Source: an uncultured Prevotellaceae bacterium (GTDB lineage Bacteria; Bacteroidota; Bacteroidia; Bacteroidales; Bacteroidaceae). Taken from it: a stretch of 64,000 bases of DNA. This document shows, piece by piece, positions 7,790-16,130 of the stretch. The notes under the pieces are model-generated. The model was not told the DNA's origin. It saw nothing but the letters and a program-made list of their open reading frames with translations, and made no database searches. Position 1 is the first letter of the stretch; every line of letters begins with the position of its first letter. The stretch lies in NCBI GenBank assembly GCA_900314755.1, contig OMWH01000009.1, forward strand, positions 186,001-250,000, in the 5' to 3' direction. A program made the translations under genes and the position numbers.

Positions 7790-9108
7790 GGCATCATCTC
7801 ATTTACGTAGTTATCAATATCCTCTTTCGTTCTCTTCTCGGTGACGGCAATCATCAACTGGTCGTCGCCCAGTCTGACACCACCGAAGATGCCATGAGCC
7901 TGAAGACGCTCCAGCAGCGCGTCAAGGTCACCGTCATAGCTGACGACAAACTCATTGAAGAAAGGTCTGTCATACACCAGTCTGAAGTGTCCTGTAGCCA
8001 GAAGTCTGTCGCAAAGGTAGTGAGCACCGGCGTACGACAGCTCAGCAGCCTCACGCAGTCCCTCCTTACCCATCAGTGACATATACACCGTGACGAAGAG
8101 TGCCATCAGACTCTGGTTTGAGCAGATGTTCGAGGTCGCCTTCTGCCGGCGGATATGCTGCTCACGTGCCTGCAGCGTCAGGACGAAGGCACGCTGTCCA
8201 CGGTTGTCCTTCGTCATGCCGACGATACGTCCGGGCATCTTACGGATGAGTTTCTCCGTGCAGCACATATAGCCGACATACGGTCCTCCGAACTGCATGG
8301 GAATACCCAACGACTGTCCATCGCCCACAGCGATGTCTGCCCCCCATTCGCCGGGTGTCTTCAGGACGGCGAGGTCGGCGGCAATGCTGCTCATGATAAA
8401 GAGTCCCTTCCCGGCATGGACAGCATCAGCGTAACCGCTGTAGTCCTCAACGATACCGTAGTAGTTAGGCTGTTGCACGAACACACCGGCAACTTTTCCC
8501 TGATGCAGGGACAACAGGGACTGCAGGTGTGGCAGATCGGTGATGCCCTCCTTCTGACGGATCATCTCTATCTGAATGCCGTGGAAGTGGGCATAGGTCT
8601 CTATCACCCTCAGTGTCTTCGGGTCGACGGTCTCACTGATGAGTACCGTGTCCTGCTTCTTGCCGGCAGCGACAGCCATCATCACCGCCTCGGCAGCGGC
8701 TGTCGTCCCGTCGTACATGGAGGCGTTGGAGATGTCCATTCCCGTCAGCTCTGCCATCATCGACTGGTATTCAAAGATATAATGGAGGGTACCTTGTGAT
8801 ATCTCCGCCTGATAAGGGGTATAGCTGGTGAGGAACTCAGAGCGGCTCAACAGCGCAGGGATGACGGCTGGCGTGTAGTGGTCGTAGACACCAGCGCCCC
8901 CGAAACATGTCAGCGGCTCGTTCTGCCCGCCCAGTTTCTCAAACAACTGGCGCACCTCCACCTCGCTCATCTGCTCCGGCAACTGATAGTCGCCACGGAA
9001 GCGGATCTCATCGGGAACCTCGGCATAGAGGTCGTCAAGGCTCTTCACCCCGACTTTCTCCATCATCGCCTGAAGGTCCTCGTCTGTGTGGGGAAAATAT
9101 TTGAACAT
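7786..9108 (-). CDS. gcvPA: Glycine dehydrogenase (decarboxylating) subunit 1
   Basis: A 440-residue N-terminal half of the P-protein. It starts MFKYFPHTDEDLQAMM and contains the family segments CFGGAGVYDHYTPAVI, TPYQAEISQGTLHYIFEYQ and NASMYDGTTAAAEA, and near the C-terminus IFGGVRLGD. It lacks the PLP lysine, as expected, and forms the heterotetramer with GcvPB. Its ATG is 44 bp after the gcvH stop. The intervening spacer holds a short octamer tandem repeat. Confidence 0.95.
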   Translation of the reverse strand: MFKYFPHTDEDLQAMMEKVGVKSLDDLYAEVPDEIRFRGDYQLPEQMSEVEVRQLFEKLGGQNEPLTCFGGAGVYDHYTPAVIPALLSRSEFLTSYTPYQAEISQGTLHYIFEYQSMMAELTGMDISNASMYDGTTAAAEAVMMAVAAGKKQDTVLISETVDPKTLRVIETYAHFHGIQIEMIRQKEGITDLPHLQSLLSLHQGKVAGVFVQQPNYYGIVEDYSGYADAVHAGKGLFIMSSIAADLAVLKTPGEWGADIAVGDGQSLGIPMQFGGPYVGYMCCTEKLIRKMPGRIVGMTKDNRGQRAFVLTLQAREQHIRRQKATSNICSNQSLMALFVTVYMSLMGKEGLREAAELSYAGAHYLCDRLLATGHFRLVYDRPFFNEFVVSYDGDLDALLERLQAHGIFGGVRLGDDQLMIAVTEKRTKEDIDNYVNEMMP

Positions 9109-9110
9109 GA

Positions 9111-9150
9111 TCGTAATGTCGTAATGTCGAGATTCGAGATCCCGAAGATT
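9111..9150. repeat. Degenerate octamer tandem array in the gcvH-gcvPA spacer
   Basis: Plus-strand octamers read TCGTAATG, TCGTAATG, TCGAGATT, CGAGATCC, CGAAGATT in register. They fill nearly all of the 44-bp gap between gcvPA and gcvH. The style matches the other heptamer/octamer arrays in this window. Confidence 0.55.
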
Positions 9151-9152
9151 AA

Positions 9153-9533
9153 TTACTTCTCACAGAAAGCAGCGTAAGCCTTGGCATCCATGAGGTTGTC
9201 AAGCTCACTCTTGTCACTCATCTCCACCTTGATAATCCAGTTGGCGAAGGCATCCTGGTTGACGAGCTCCGGCTGGTCGTCGAGAGCCTCGTTTACCTCC
9301 ACGATGGTGCCACTGACAGGTGACATCAGGTCACTTGCCGCCTTCACACTCTCCACGGCACCGAACTCCTCACCTGCCGTTACCTCGTCGTCTACGTCGG
9401 GAAGGTCGACATATACCACATTACCCAAGGCGTTCTGCGCATAGTCGGTGATACCGATAAACCCGAAGTTGCCTTCTACTCTCACATACTCATGTGACTC
9501 ACTGTAATAGAGTCCTTCAATAACTTTTGCCAT
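9153..9533 (-). CDS. gcvH: Glycine cleavage system H protein
   Basis: A 126-residue lipoyl carrier. The lipoylated lysine is K64 in the motif FGAVESVKAASDL, framed by the usual hairpin: GITDYAQNALGNVVYVDLP before it and SGTIVEVN after it. It shuttles the aminomethyl group between the P- and T-proteins and is reoxidised by Lpd. It lies 18 bp after gcvT. The upstream lplA gene in the same operon can supply the lipoyl group. Confidence 0.96.
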   Translation of the reverse strand: MAKVIEGLYYSESHEYVRVEGNFGFIGITDYAQNALGNVVYVDLPDVDDEVTAGEEFGAVESVKAASDLMSPVSGTIVEVNEALDDQPELVNQDAFANWIIKVEMSDKSELDNLMDAKAYAAFCEK

Positions 9534-9551
9534 ATCTTCAAAATTTAATGT

Positions 9552-10631
9552 TCAATCTTTCTTATAGTGTTTGTCATAGAAACGTTTCTTGCATACTGTA
9601 CCAGGGAATGTCTTCTTGCGAATCTGTATCTCCACGTCTGTGCCCAAGGCAGCATACTGGCTGTCGATGAGGGCGAGGCATACGCTCTTGTCGGTGGAGA
9701 TGGTGTGATAGCCGGTAGTGACTTCGCCGATGACATTGCCGTCTTTCAGTACGCTGTAGCCATGGCGGGGTATCGCCTTGTCATGCAGCTCGATGCCCAC
9801 CAGTTTCTTGCTGACACCCTCCGCTTTCTGCTTGGCAAGGGCATCCTTTCCGATAAACTCCTCCTTGTCCAGTTTCACGAAGATGCCCAGTCCCGCCATG
9901 ATGGGCGAGATGGTCTCTGACAACTCATCGCCGTAGAGGGGCAGTCCCACCTCAAAGCGTAGGGTGTCGCGACAACCGAGTCCGCAGGGCTTCACACCTG
10001 CTGCCATCAGCTTGTCCCAACACTCATTAATATAAGAGGAGGAGGCATAAACCTCAAAACCGTCCTCACCGGTATAGCCTGTACGTGACACGATGATGTC
10101 ACCGATGACCTTGAAGGTGTAGAACGTCAGCTCCTTGCAGGGGATGCCCAGTGTCTGCTCCATCACCTGCTCCGCTTCCGGACCCTGAACGGCAAGTTCA
10201 CCGTATTGCTCACTCTGGTTCTCCAACGTGACATCAAAGCCGGCAGCCTGCCGCTGTATCCATTCCCAGTCCTTGTCGATGTTCGAGGCATTGATGACGA
10301 GGAAGAAGTTGCCGGCATCCTTTTTATACACCAGCAGGTCGTCCACGACACCGCCGTCCTCATAGCACATCATGCCATAGAGGATTTTACCGTCAGCCAT
10401 ACCCCTTACGTCATTGGTGAAGATATGGTTGACGAAACGCCCAGCATCGGTGCCACTCACCAACACCTCACCCATGTGGCTGACATCAAAGACCCCACAG
10501 TGCTGGCGCACCGCCTGATGCTCGTCCACGATATTAGAATATTGTATCGGCATGTCGAAACCGCCGAAGGGGGAGATGAGCGCCCCCAGTGCTACGTGTT
10601 TGTCATATAGACAGGTTCTTTTGTTTTCCAT
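9552..10631 (-). CDS. gcvT: Glycine cleavage system T protein (aminomethyltransferase)
   Basis: The 359-residue protein begins with the GcvT N-terminal region (FGGFDMPIQYSNIVDEHQAVR), then GVFDVSHMGEV, the tetrahydrofolate-fold segment SRTGYTGEDGFEVY, and GLGCRDTLRFEVGLPLYGDE. It releases ammonia from the aminomethyl-lipoyl arm and forms 5,10-methylene-THF. Length and motif order match the family. The gene is second in the operon, 43 bp after lplA. Confidence 0.95.
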   Translation of the reverse strand: MENKRTCLYDKHVALGALISPFGGFDMPIQYSNIVDEHQAVRQHCGVFDVSHMGEVLVSGTDAGRFVNHIFTNDVRGMADGKILYGMMCYEDGGVVDDLLVYKKDAGNFFLVINASNIDKDWEWIQRQAAGFDVTLENQSEQYGELAVQGPEAEQVMEQTLGIPCKELTFYTFKVIGDIIVSRTGYTGEDGFEVYASSSYINECWDKLMAAGVKPCGLGCRDTLRFEVGLPLYGDELSETISPIMAGLGIFVKLDKEEFIGKDALAKQKAEGVSKKLVGIELHDKAIPRHGYSVLKDGNVIGEVTTGYHTISTDKSVCLALIDSQYAALGTDVEIQIRKKTFPGTVCKKRFYDKHYKKD

Positions 10632-10674
10632 ATTTATAGGTTTGTTAGGTTTCTTTGCTGAGTTGGCAGAAGTG

Positions 10675-11646
10675 TCAGGCGGTGAGGAGGTTGATGAAGT
10701 CTGCTTTCATCAGGTTCATAACGATGTCGTCAATACGGTCAGGCAGGATGCGGTTTAAGGCACCAGCCTCCAAAGGTATGTTCCTCAGTTTCTTGAGCAG
10801 TCCGTTGTCGAGGTCGCCCACAAGGAAGAAGTCGCCCATGAGGTTCACACTCTTGATGATGCCGTTCTTCACCTCTATGCGTGCCTCAAAATCACCCACG
10901 CCCTCCATGCGCCGTTTCTTGACGATGGTATAGCGGGGGTTCTTGCCATAGATGAACTCGTCGGAGAGGTATTCCTGCTCCAGCAGCTCTATCTGCCGGA
11001 TATCGTCCTGCGTCAGCACCAGCTCGTCGTGACAGAGTTCCTTGAGTACAAACTCCATGAACTCCTCCAGTCCCAGGTTGATATAATTCTTCAGCACGTC
11101 GATATGCTGGTGGATGCTTTGTACCCCCTTTGAGAGCAGTTTCTCCGTAGGTGGCGTGAGTGACCCTGCCATATTGAGCATATCCGTGTCGTAGAGCATC
11201 GTCCCGTGTACGATACTATGTCCGGGAATCTTGTAGAAGGCGTTGCCCGACACCTTACGGTTGCCAATCATCACGTCGTTACGACCGGATGGCGAGGCAT
11301 CGACACCCAGTTTATGGAGTGTCATCACCACCATGTTAATGTATCTGTTGAAGGTGAAGCCCACCTGCTCCTCACTGGTGACATACGAGAACATCACGTT
11401 GTTCATGTCCGCATACACACATCCCCCACCGCTCTTCCGCCGGTACATCCGGATGTGGTGCCGGCGGCAGAAGTCGAGGTTCACCTCATTCTCTATCAGC
11501 TGGTTGCGCCCGAAGATGACACTCGGCTCCACCTGCCACATGAAGAAACAGTCCTCCGCCTCCACGTGTCTTGCCACGTATTCCTCCATGGCAAGGTAGA
11601 AGGAGAGTCGTCTCACTTGTTTGTCAGGCAGTGCGATATGCAGCAT
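10675..11646 (-). CDS. lplA: Lipoate-protein ligase A
   Basis: Start set at the ATG at 11646, since the longer frame from 11682 begins inside the -7 box. The 323-residue product has the lipoate/biotin ligase fold: RRKSGGGCVY at 69-78, SGRNDVMI around 120-127, and the catalytic lysine K131 in NRKVSGNA. It activates lipoate with ATP and attaches it to GcvH and other E2 domains. As first gene of the gcv operon it ties lipoylation to glycine cleavage. The C-terminal LplA accessory domain seems present. Octanoyltransferase or lipoate scavenging are both possible; ligase is favoured. Confidence 0.88.
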   Translation of the reverse strand: MLHIALPDKQVRRLSFYLAMEEYVARHVEAEDCFFMWQVEPSVIFGRNQLIENEVNLDFCRRHHIRMYRRKSGGGCVYADMNNVMFSYVTSEEQVGFTFNRYINMVVMTLHKLGVDASPSGRNDVMIGNRKVSGNAFYKIPGHSIVHGTMLYDTDMLNMAGSLTPPTEKLLSKGVQSIHQHIDVLKNYINLGLEEFMEFVLKELCHDELVLTQDDIRQIELLEQEYLSDEFIYGKNPRYTIVKKRRMEGVGDFEARIEVKNGIIKSVNLMGDFFLVGDLDNGLLKKLRNIPLEAGALNRILPDRIDDIVMNLMKADFINLLTA

Positions 11647-11679
11647 GATAATAGTTTTAGGTTTTATGTATATTTTCTG

Positions 11680-11687
11680 CAAAGATA
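11680..11687 (-). promoter_or_regulatory. -7 box for the gcv operon
   Basis: Minus strand reads TATCTTTG, 34 bp upstream of the lplA ATG. It is the only good TAnnTTTG match ahead of the six-gene operon. Confidence 0.65.
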
Positions 11688-11838
11688 GTCAAAAGTGATG
11701 GTATATCCAAACGAAAAACAAGATATTTTTTCGATGTAAAGAAAACTTGCCGAAAAACGTGTACAGGATTTTTCGCATTCTAGGATTGGAAAGGGCAAAA
11801 AATGGGGTTAAAAGAGGGGAAAATGGAGGAAGGACGTA

Positions 11839-11907
11839 CCTTCGAGGGGCGAAGGTGCCGCCTTCCGACCCTTTAGGTGCCGCCTTCCACCCCTTTAGGT
11901 GCCGCCT
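11839..11907. repeat. Array of four small hairpins with 11/22-bp spacing
   Basis: Hairpin cores on the plus strand: CCTTCG-AGGGG-CGAAGG centred at 11847, GAAGG-TGCCG-CCTTC at 11858, AGG-TGCCG-CCT at 11880 and again at 11902. Every core has a 5-nt spacer and centres lie 11, 22 and 22 bp apart. The rest of the 437-bp gap (11688-12124) is G-rich on the plus strand, with GGGGTTAAAAG near 11803 and 11969, and shows no gene. Confidence 0.75.
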
Positions 11908-12023
11908 GATTCATGGCAAATAAGGGGTAAAATAGGCGTTTTTGGGGTCTTTTACAGGTGTTTTCATGGGGTTAAAAGGGGACTAAAAAGGATAAAGCGC
12001 TGACAACCAGCCGATTACAATAA

Positions 12024-12089
12024 CCTCTGTAGTTTTGCGTATTTGAAGTCGAGTGAGGACTTGGTGGATTTCACGCAAAACTACAGAGG
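12024..12089. repeat. Perfect 17-bp inverted repeat, 32-nt loop, downstream of nadB
   Basis: Arms CCTCTGTAGTTTTGCGT (12024-12040) and ACGCAAAACTACAGAGG (12073-12089) are perfect complements. The hairpin begins 36 bp beyond the nadB stop. It could stop nadB transcription, but there is no clear U-tract. It could also be a miniature element; no target-site duplication was found. Confidence 0.7.
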
Positions 12090-12124
12090 CACTTTGTAAA
12101 GATTATTCAAACAGGGGAAATGAC

Positions 12125-13714
12125 CTATTTCTTATCGTAAGCATGCAGGGGATAGTCGGTCGTGAAGTGCAGTCCACGGCACTCCTTACGCTCCAATGCC
12201 CAGCGGGTGATGAGGTAGCCGACATTGATCATGTTACGGAGCTCACAGATGTCACGACTTGCCTTCACACGCTTGAAGAGACGCTCCGTCTCCTCATAGA
12301 GCATGTCGAGACGGTCCCAGGCACGGTGCAGTCGTAAGTCGCTGCGGACGATACCCACGTAGTTGGACATGATCTGTGTCACCTCCTTGACAGACTGCGT
12401 GATGAGCACCTTCTCCTCATTGGTCATCGTACCCTCGTCATTCCACTTGGGCACGTCAAGATTGAAGTCGTACTCGTCCACATGCTGCAACGAGTGCTTG
12501 GCGGCAGCATCAGCATAGACCACCGCCTCGATGAGGGAGTTGGAGGCAAGGCGGTTGCCACCATGCAGTCCCGTGCATGAGCACTCTCCGAGGGCATAGA
12601 GCCGCTCGATGCTCGACTGCCCGTTCAAGTCGACCTTGATACCGCCGCACATATAATGGGCAGCAGGGCGGACGGGGATATAGTCGGTTGTGATGTCAAT
12701 ACCCATCGACAGACATTTCTGGTAGATATTGGGGAAGTGGTGGCGGGTCTCCTCAGCGGGCTTGTGTGTCACGTCAAGGCAGACATGGTCGATACCATGA
12801 ATCTTCATCTCCTTATCAATGGCACGCGCCACAATATCACGGGGAGCCAATGACAGACGCTCGTCATATTTCTCCATGAAGGTTTCCCCATTGGGCAGTT
12901 TCAGGATACCGCCATAGCCACGCATCGCCTCGGTGATGAGGTAGGCGGGATGTGTCTCGTTGGGGTTATGCAGCACGGTAGGATGGAACTGCACGAACTC
13001 CATGTCGGCAACAGTACCCTTGGCACGGTATACCATAGCGATACCGTCACCGGTGGCAATGACAGGATTGGAGGTGGTCAGATAGACGGCTCCACAGCCA
13101 CCTGTACACATCACGGTGACCTTGGCAAGATAAGTGTCTACCTTCTCCGTCTTGGGATTCAGCACATAGGCGCCATAGCACTGGATATGCGGTGAGCGGC
13201 GGGTCACACGGACACCCAGATGGTGCTGGGTGATAATCTCAACGGCGAAATGGTTCTCCTTGACATCGATATTGGGGTTGTTACGCACAGCCTCCATCAG
13301 TCCGCGCTGAATCTCCGCACCAGTGTCATCGGCATGGTGGAGGATGCGGAACTCAGAGTGACCGCCCTCCCGGTGCAGGTCAAACTGCCCGTCTTCCTTC
13401 TTGTCGAAGTTAACACCCCATTTCACCAACTCCTCTATCTGGCTGGGGGCATTGCGTACCACCTGCTCCACTGCCTTGCGGTCTGAGATATAATCGCCGG
13501 CGATGATGGTGTCAGCGATATGCTTATCGAAGGTGTCCAGCTTCAGATTCGTGACACTTGCCACACCACCCTGTGCGAAAGACGTGTTCGCCTCGTCCAG
13601 CGATGTCTTGCAGATCATACACACTTTGCCTTTGTTGGCACGGGCTATCTTCAGGGCGTAGCTCATTCCTGCCACACCAGCACCTATAACCAGAAAATCG
13701 TATTTGTAAACCAT
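12125..13714 (-). CDS. nadB: L-aspartate oxidase
   Basis: A 529-residue flavoenzyme with FAD-binding VIGAGVAGMSYAL at the N-terminus, SFAQGGVASV at 45-54, the fumarate-reductase-type segments FVQFHPT and PRDIVARAI, RPAAHYMCGGIKVD, and the C-terminal helical domain. It oxidises L-aspartate to iminoaspartate, the first step of de novo NAD synthesis. Succinate dehydrogenase subunits share the fold, but the gene is isolated and lacks Sdh partners. nadA and nadC are not in this window. Transcribed alone from a promoter at 13735. Confidence 0.93.
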   Translation of the reverse strand: MVYKYDFLVIGAGVAGMSYALKIARANKGKVCMICKTSLDEANTSFAQGGVASVTNLKLDTFDKHIADTIIAGDYISDRKAVEQVVRNAPSQIEELVKWGVNFDKKEDGQFDLHREGGHSEFRILHHADDTGAEIQRGLMEAVRNNPNIDVKENHFAVEIITQHHLGVRVTRRSPHIQCYGAYVLNPKTEKVDTYLAKVTVMCTGGCGAVYLTTSNPVIATGDGIAMVYRAKGTVADMEFVQFHPTVLHNPNETHPAYLITEAMRGYGGILKLPNGETFMEKYDERLSLAPRDIVARAIDKEMKIHGIDHVCLDVTHKPAEETRHHFPNIYQKCLSMGIDITTDYIPVRPAAHYMCGGIKVDLNGQSSIERLYALGECSCTGLHGGNRLASNSLIEAVVYADAAAKHSLQHVDEYDFNLDVPKWNDEGTMTNEEKVLITQSVKEVTQIMSNYVGIVRSDLRLHRAWDRLDMLYEETERLFKRVKASRDICELRNMINVGYLITRWALERKECRGLHFTTDYPLHAYDKK

Positions 13715-13734
13715 TGTCGTAGTAAATTATGCTG

Positions 13735-13742
13735 CAAAGTTA
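13735..13742 (-). promoter_or_regulatory. -7 box for nadB
   Basis: Minus strand reads TAACTTTG, 21 bp upstream of the nadB ATG. Confidence 0.6.
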
Positions 13743-13750
13743 CGAAATAA

Positions 13751-13780
13751 TTCCTAATTCCTAATTCCTAATTCCTAATT
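13751..13780. repeat. TTCCTAA heptamer, four tandem copies
   Basis: Four exact TTCCTAA units (13751-13778) plus TT lie between the divergent nadB and dacB promoters, where the -33 elements would be. Copy number could alter promoter spacing; this is inference. Confidence 0.8.
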
Positions 13781-13785
13781 TTTTG

Positions 13786-13793
13786 TATCTTTG
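13786..13793 (+). promoter_or_regulatory. -7 box for dacB, very close to the start codon
   Basis: Plus strand reads TATCTTTG. The dacB ATG is at 13803, only 9 bp beyond the box, which predicts an almost leaderless mRNA. Confidence 0.6.
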
Positions 13794-13802
13794 CACGTAA
13801 AT

Positions 13803-15020
13803 ATGAGAAGACTGAAGATTTTTTCCCTTTTACTGCTGCTTTTCCCTGTCTGTTTGAATGCACAGACCGTACAGCAGGTGACGGCTGACGGTGACACCAT
13901 AGAAGTGGTGCTGCCATGGCCGCAGAACATTCAGTACCGCCTTGACTCACTGTTGCAGTCAAGTATTTTCGAGACCTCCATGGTCGGCATGATAGTCTAC
14001 GACCTGACAGCCGACTCTATATTATATAAGGTCAACGAACGACAGGCGTTGCGCCCTGCCTCCACGATGAAGGCAATCACCGCTATTACGGCACTCGACC
14101 GCCTGGGCGGTTCCCATCAGTTCCGCACACAGCTCTACTATACCGGTGAGGTGCAGGACAGTACCCTTTATGGTGACCTCTATTGCGTGGGCGGCTTCGA
14201 CCCTGCCTTCAACAGTGACGACATGCGTGCCTTCGCCGAGAGCGTCCAGCAGATGGGAATCGACACCATCCGCGGACGTATCGTCGCCGACCGCACGATG
14301 AAGGACGGGGACCTGTTAGGTGAGGGATGGTGCTGGGATGATGACAACCCGAAGATATCACCGCTCTCCCTCGGCCGTGACATCAACTTCCTGGAGCATT
14401 TCGTCACAGCACTCTCCGACGAGGGCATCGGCCTTGACATCCGGCTCTCCGAGGGAAGACTCCCCAGTGAGGCACGTATCCTTTGCAGCCGTTTCCACAG
14501 CATGGACCAGATCCTGCAACGGATGATGAAGATGAGCGACAACTTTTATGCCGAGGCGATGTTCTACCAGATAGCCCGCTCTACGGGTCGCCGTCCTGCC
14601 AAGGCGAAGGATGCCGCTGGTGTCATCAAACAGCTCATCCAGAAGGTGGGCAACGGCAAGAACCCCTACCGCATAGCCGACGGCAGCGGTCTCTCCTTAT
14701 ATAATTATGTGACTCCTGAGCTGGAGATGCGCCTGCTGCGCTATGCCTATCTCAACAAGAACATCTACGAGCATCTGCTGCCCTCGCTGCCCATCGCCGG
14801 ATGGGACGGTACGCTGAAGACTCGTATGAAGGGAACCTTTGCCGAAGGGAATGTGAAGGCTAAGACGGGGACGGTGACGGGTGTCTCTGCACTGGCTGGC
14901 TACTGCACTGCGGCAAACGGTCACCAGCTTTGTTTCTCCATGATTAACCAGGGCATCATGAAGTCGGATACGGGAAGGAACTTCCAGGACCGTGTATGCA
15001 ATGCCCTTTGCGAACCCTAA
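13803..15020 (+). CDS. dacB: D-alanyl-D-alanine carboxypeptidase/endopeptidase, PBP4 family
   Basis: Start at the ATG at 13803 (MRRLKIFSLLLLLFPVCLNA, a signal peptide). The upstream TTG frame lies inside the -7 box. The 405-residue periplasmic enzyme carries the three penicillin-binding motifs of class C PBPs: S87-T-M-K90 in RPASTMK, SDN in KMSDNFYAE, and KTG in KAKTGTVTG. It trims or hydrolyses peptidoglycan cross-links. It is shorter than E. coli PBP4 (477), suggesting a reduced insertion domain. mscS starts 3 bp after its stop, so the two are likely co-transcribed envelope genes. Confidence 0.9.
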   Translation: MRRLKIFSLLLLLFPVCLNAQTVQQVTADGDTIEVVLPWPQNIQYRLDSLLQSSIFETSMVGMIVYDLTADSILYKVNERQALRPASTMKAITAITALDRLGGSHQFRTQLYYTGEVQDSTLYGDLYCVGGFDPAFNSDDMRAFAESVQQMGIDTIRGRIVADRTMKDGDLLGEGWCWDDDNPKISPLSLGRDINFLEHFVTALSDEGIGLDIRLSEGRLPSEARILCSRFHSMDQILQRMMKMSDNFYAEAMFYQIARSTGRRPAKAKDAAGVIKQLIQKVGNGKNPYRIADGSGLSLYNYVTPELEMRLLRYAYLNKNIYEHLLPSLPIAGWDGTLKTRMKGTFAEGNVKAKTGTVTGVSALAGYCTAANGHQLCFSMINQGIMKSDTGRNFQDRVCNALCEP

Positions 15021-15023
15021 GTG

Positions 15024-16130
15024 ATGAATACCATTAAGCTATATGTAGAGCAGTTGTTCGCCCAGATGGGACTGTCTGCCGACAGCATTCCCGTCATACG
15101 CCATATCGTATTAGTAGCAGTCGCCATCCTCCTGGCAGCCTTTGCCGGTTGGTTGTCGCGCCGTTTCATCCCTCTCATCCTGAGACTTACCGCCAAGACG
15201 GAGGCGAAATGGGACGATGTGGTGTTCAACGAACGGGTACTGCGGTCTGCCTCGCAGATCGTACCCGCCATCGTCATCTGGCTGGTACTGCCGTCTGTGT
15301 TCTATGACCATGCGACGGCTCATGAGGTGCTGGCACGGCTTACCGCCATCTATATCATCGTGATGGGTGTCCGTACCGTCTTTGCGATGATTGACTCACT
15401 GAAACAGTTGGATGACGGAAGGCGTACCTCGAAGAAGCAATACCTCTATACTTTCTGTGGCGTATTGAAAATCGTCATGGTCTTCGTCGCACTGATCATC
15501 GTCATTGCCATAGCGGTCAACAAAGACCCGTCGACACTGCTGGCTGGTCTGGGTGCTGCCTCCGCAATCCTCATGCTTGCCTTTCAGGACACCATCAAAG
15601 GACTGGTGGCTGGCATCCGTCTGACCTCCAATGACATGGTAACCATCGGTGACCGTATCACTGTTCCCTCAGCAGGTGCTGACGGCATCGTGGAGGAGAT
15701 CACGCTGACAACGGTGAAGGTACGTAACTTCGACAATACCATCATCACCGTCACCCCCCAGACACTGGTCGACGGCTCGTTCCAGAACTGGAAGGGCATG
15801 ACGGAAAACACGGGCCGCAAGGCGGCAAGGAAGGTGTTCTTTGATTTCCGGTCACTGACACTCGACGAGGAGGGTACTCCCAACCTGACCCGTTACCGGG
15901 AGCACATGGAGCAATGGCTTGCCCAGCAGGAAAAGGTACTCAGCGACAAACCCATCCTGGTGCATCAGCTGGATGCCACCCCAACAGGACTTCCCGTGGA
16001 GTTTGTCTTCTGGCTAAAAGACCAGGCGGCAATACCCTATGAGCATGCCATCTCCGAAATCATGGAGTATGCCTATGCCGAGGCACCCGTCTTCGGACTC
16101 CGTATCTATCAACAGTTTCCCGAGCAGTAA
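15024..16130 (+). CDS. MscS-family mechanosensitive ion channel
   Basis: Start at the ATG at 15024 (MNTIKLYVEQL), one codon into a GTG-initiated frame. The 368-residue protein has about four membrane segments in the first 180 residues, then the pore-helix signature GLGAASAILMLAFQDTIKG with its Gly/Ala-rich TM3, then the beta domain VTIGDRITVPSAGADGIVEEITLTTVKVRNFDN, and an alpha/beta C-terminus. These are MscS hallmarks; the channel releases solutes on hypo-osmotic shock. Its 3' end overlaps the convergent response-regulator gene by 22 bp. Confidence 0.9.
   Translation: MNTIKLYVEQLFAQMGLSADSIPVIRHIVLVAVAILLAAFAGWLSRRFIPLILRLTAKTEAKWDDVVFNERVLRSASQIVPAIVIWLVLPSVFYDHATAHEVLARLTAIYIIVMGVRTVFAMIDSLKQLDDGRRTSKKQYLYTFCGVLKIVMVFVALIIVIAIAVNKDPSTLLAGLGAASAILMLAFQDTIKGLVAGIRLTSNDMVTIGDRITVPSAGADGIVEEITLTTVKVRNFDNTIITVTPQTLVDGSFQNWKGMTENTGRKAARKVFFDFRSLTLDEEGTPNLTRYREHMEQWLAQQEKVLSDKPILVHQLDATPTGLPVEFVFWLKDQAAIPYEHAISEIMEYAYAEAPVFGLRIYQQFPEQ

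Noticed and set aside
11688..12124. Glycine riboswitch ahead of the gcv operon
   Set aside because: The distance between -7 box and lplA ATG is only 34 bp, too short for the aptamer, and no tandem aptamer-like structure was recognised in the gap.
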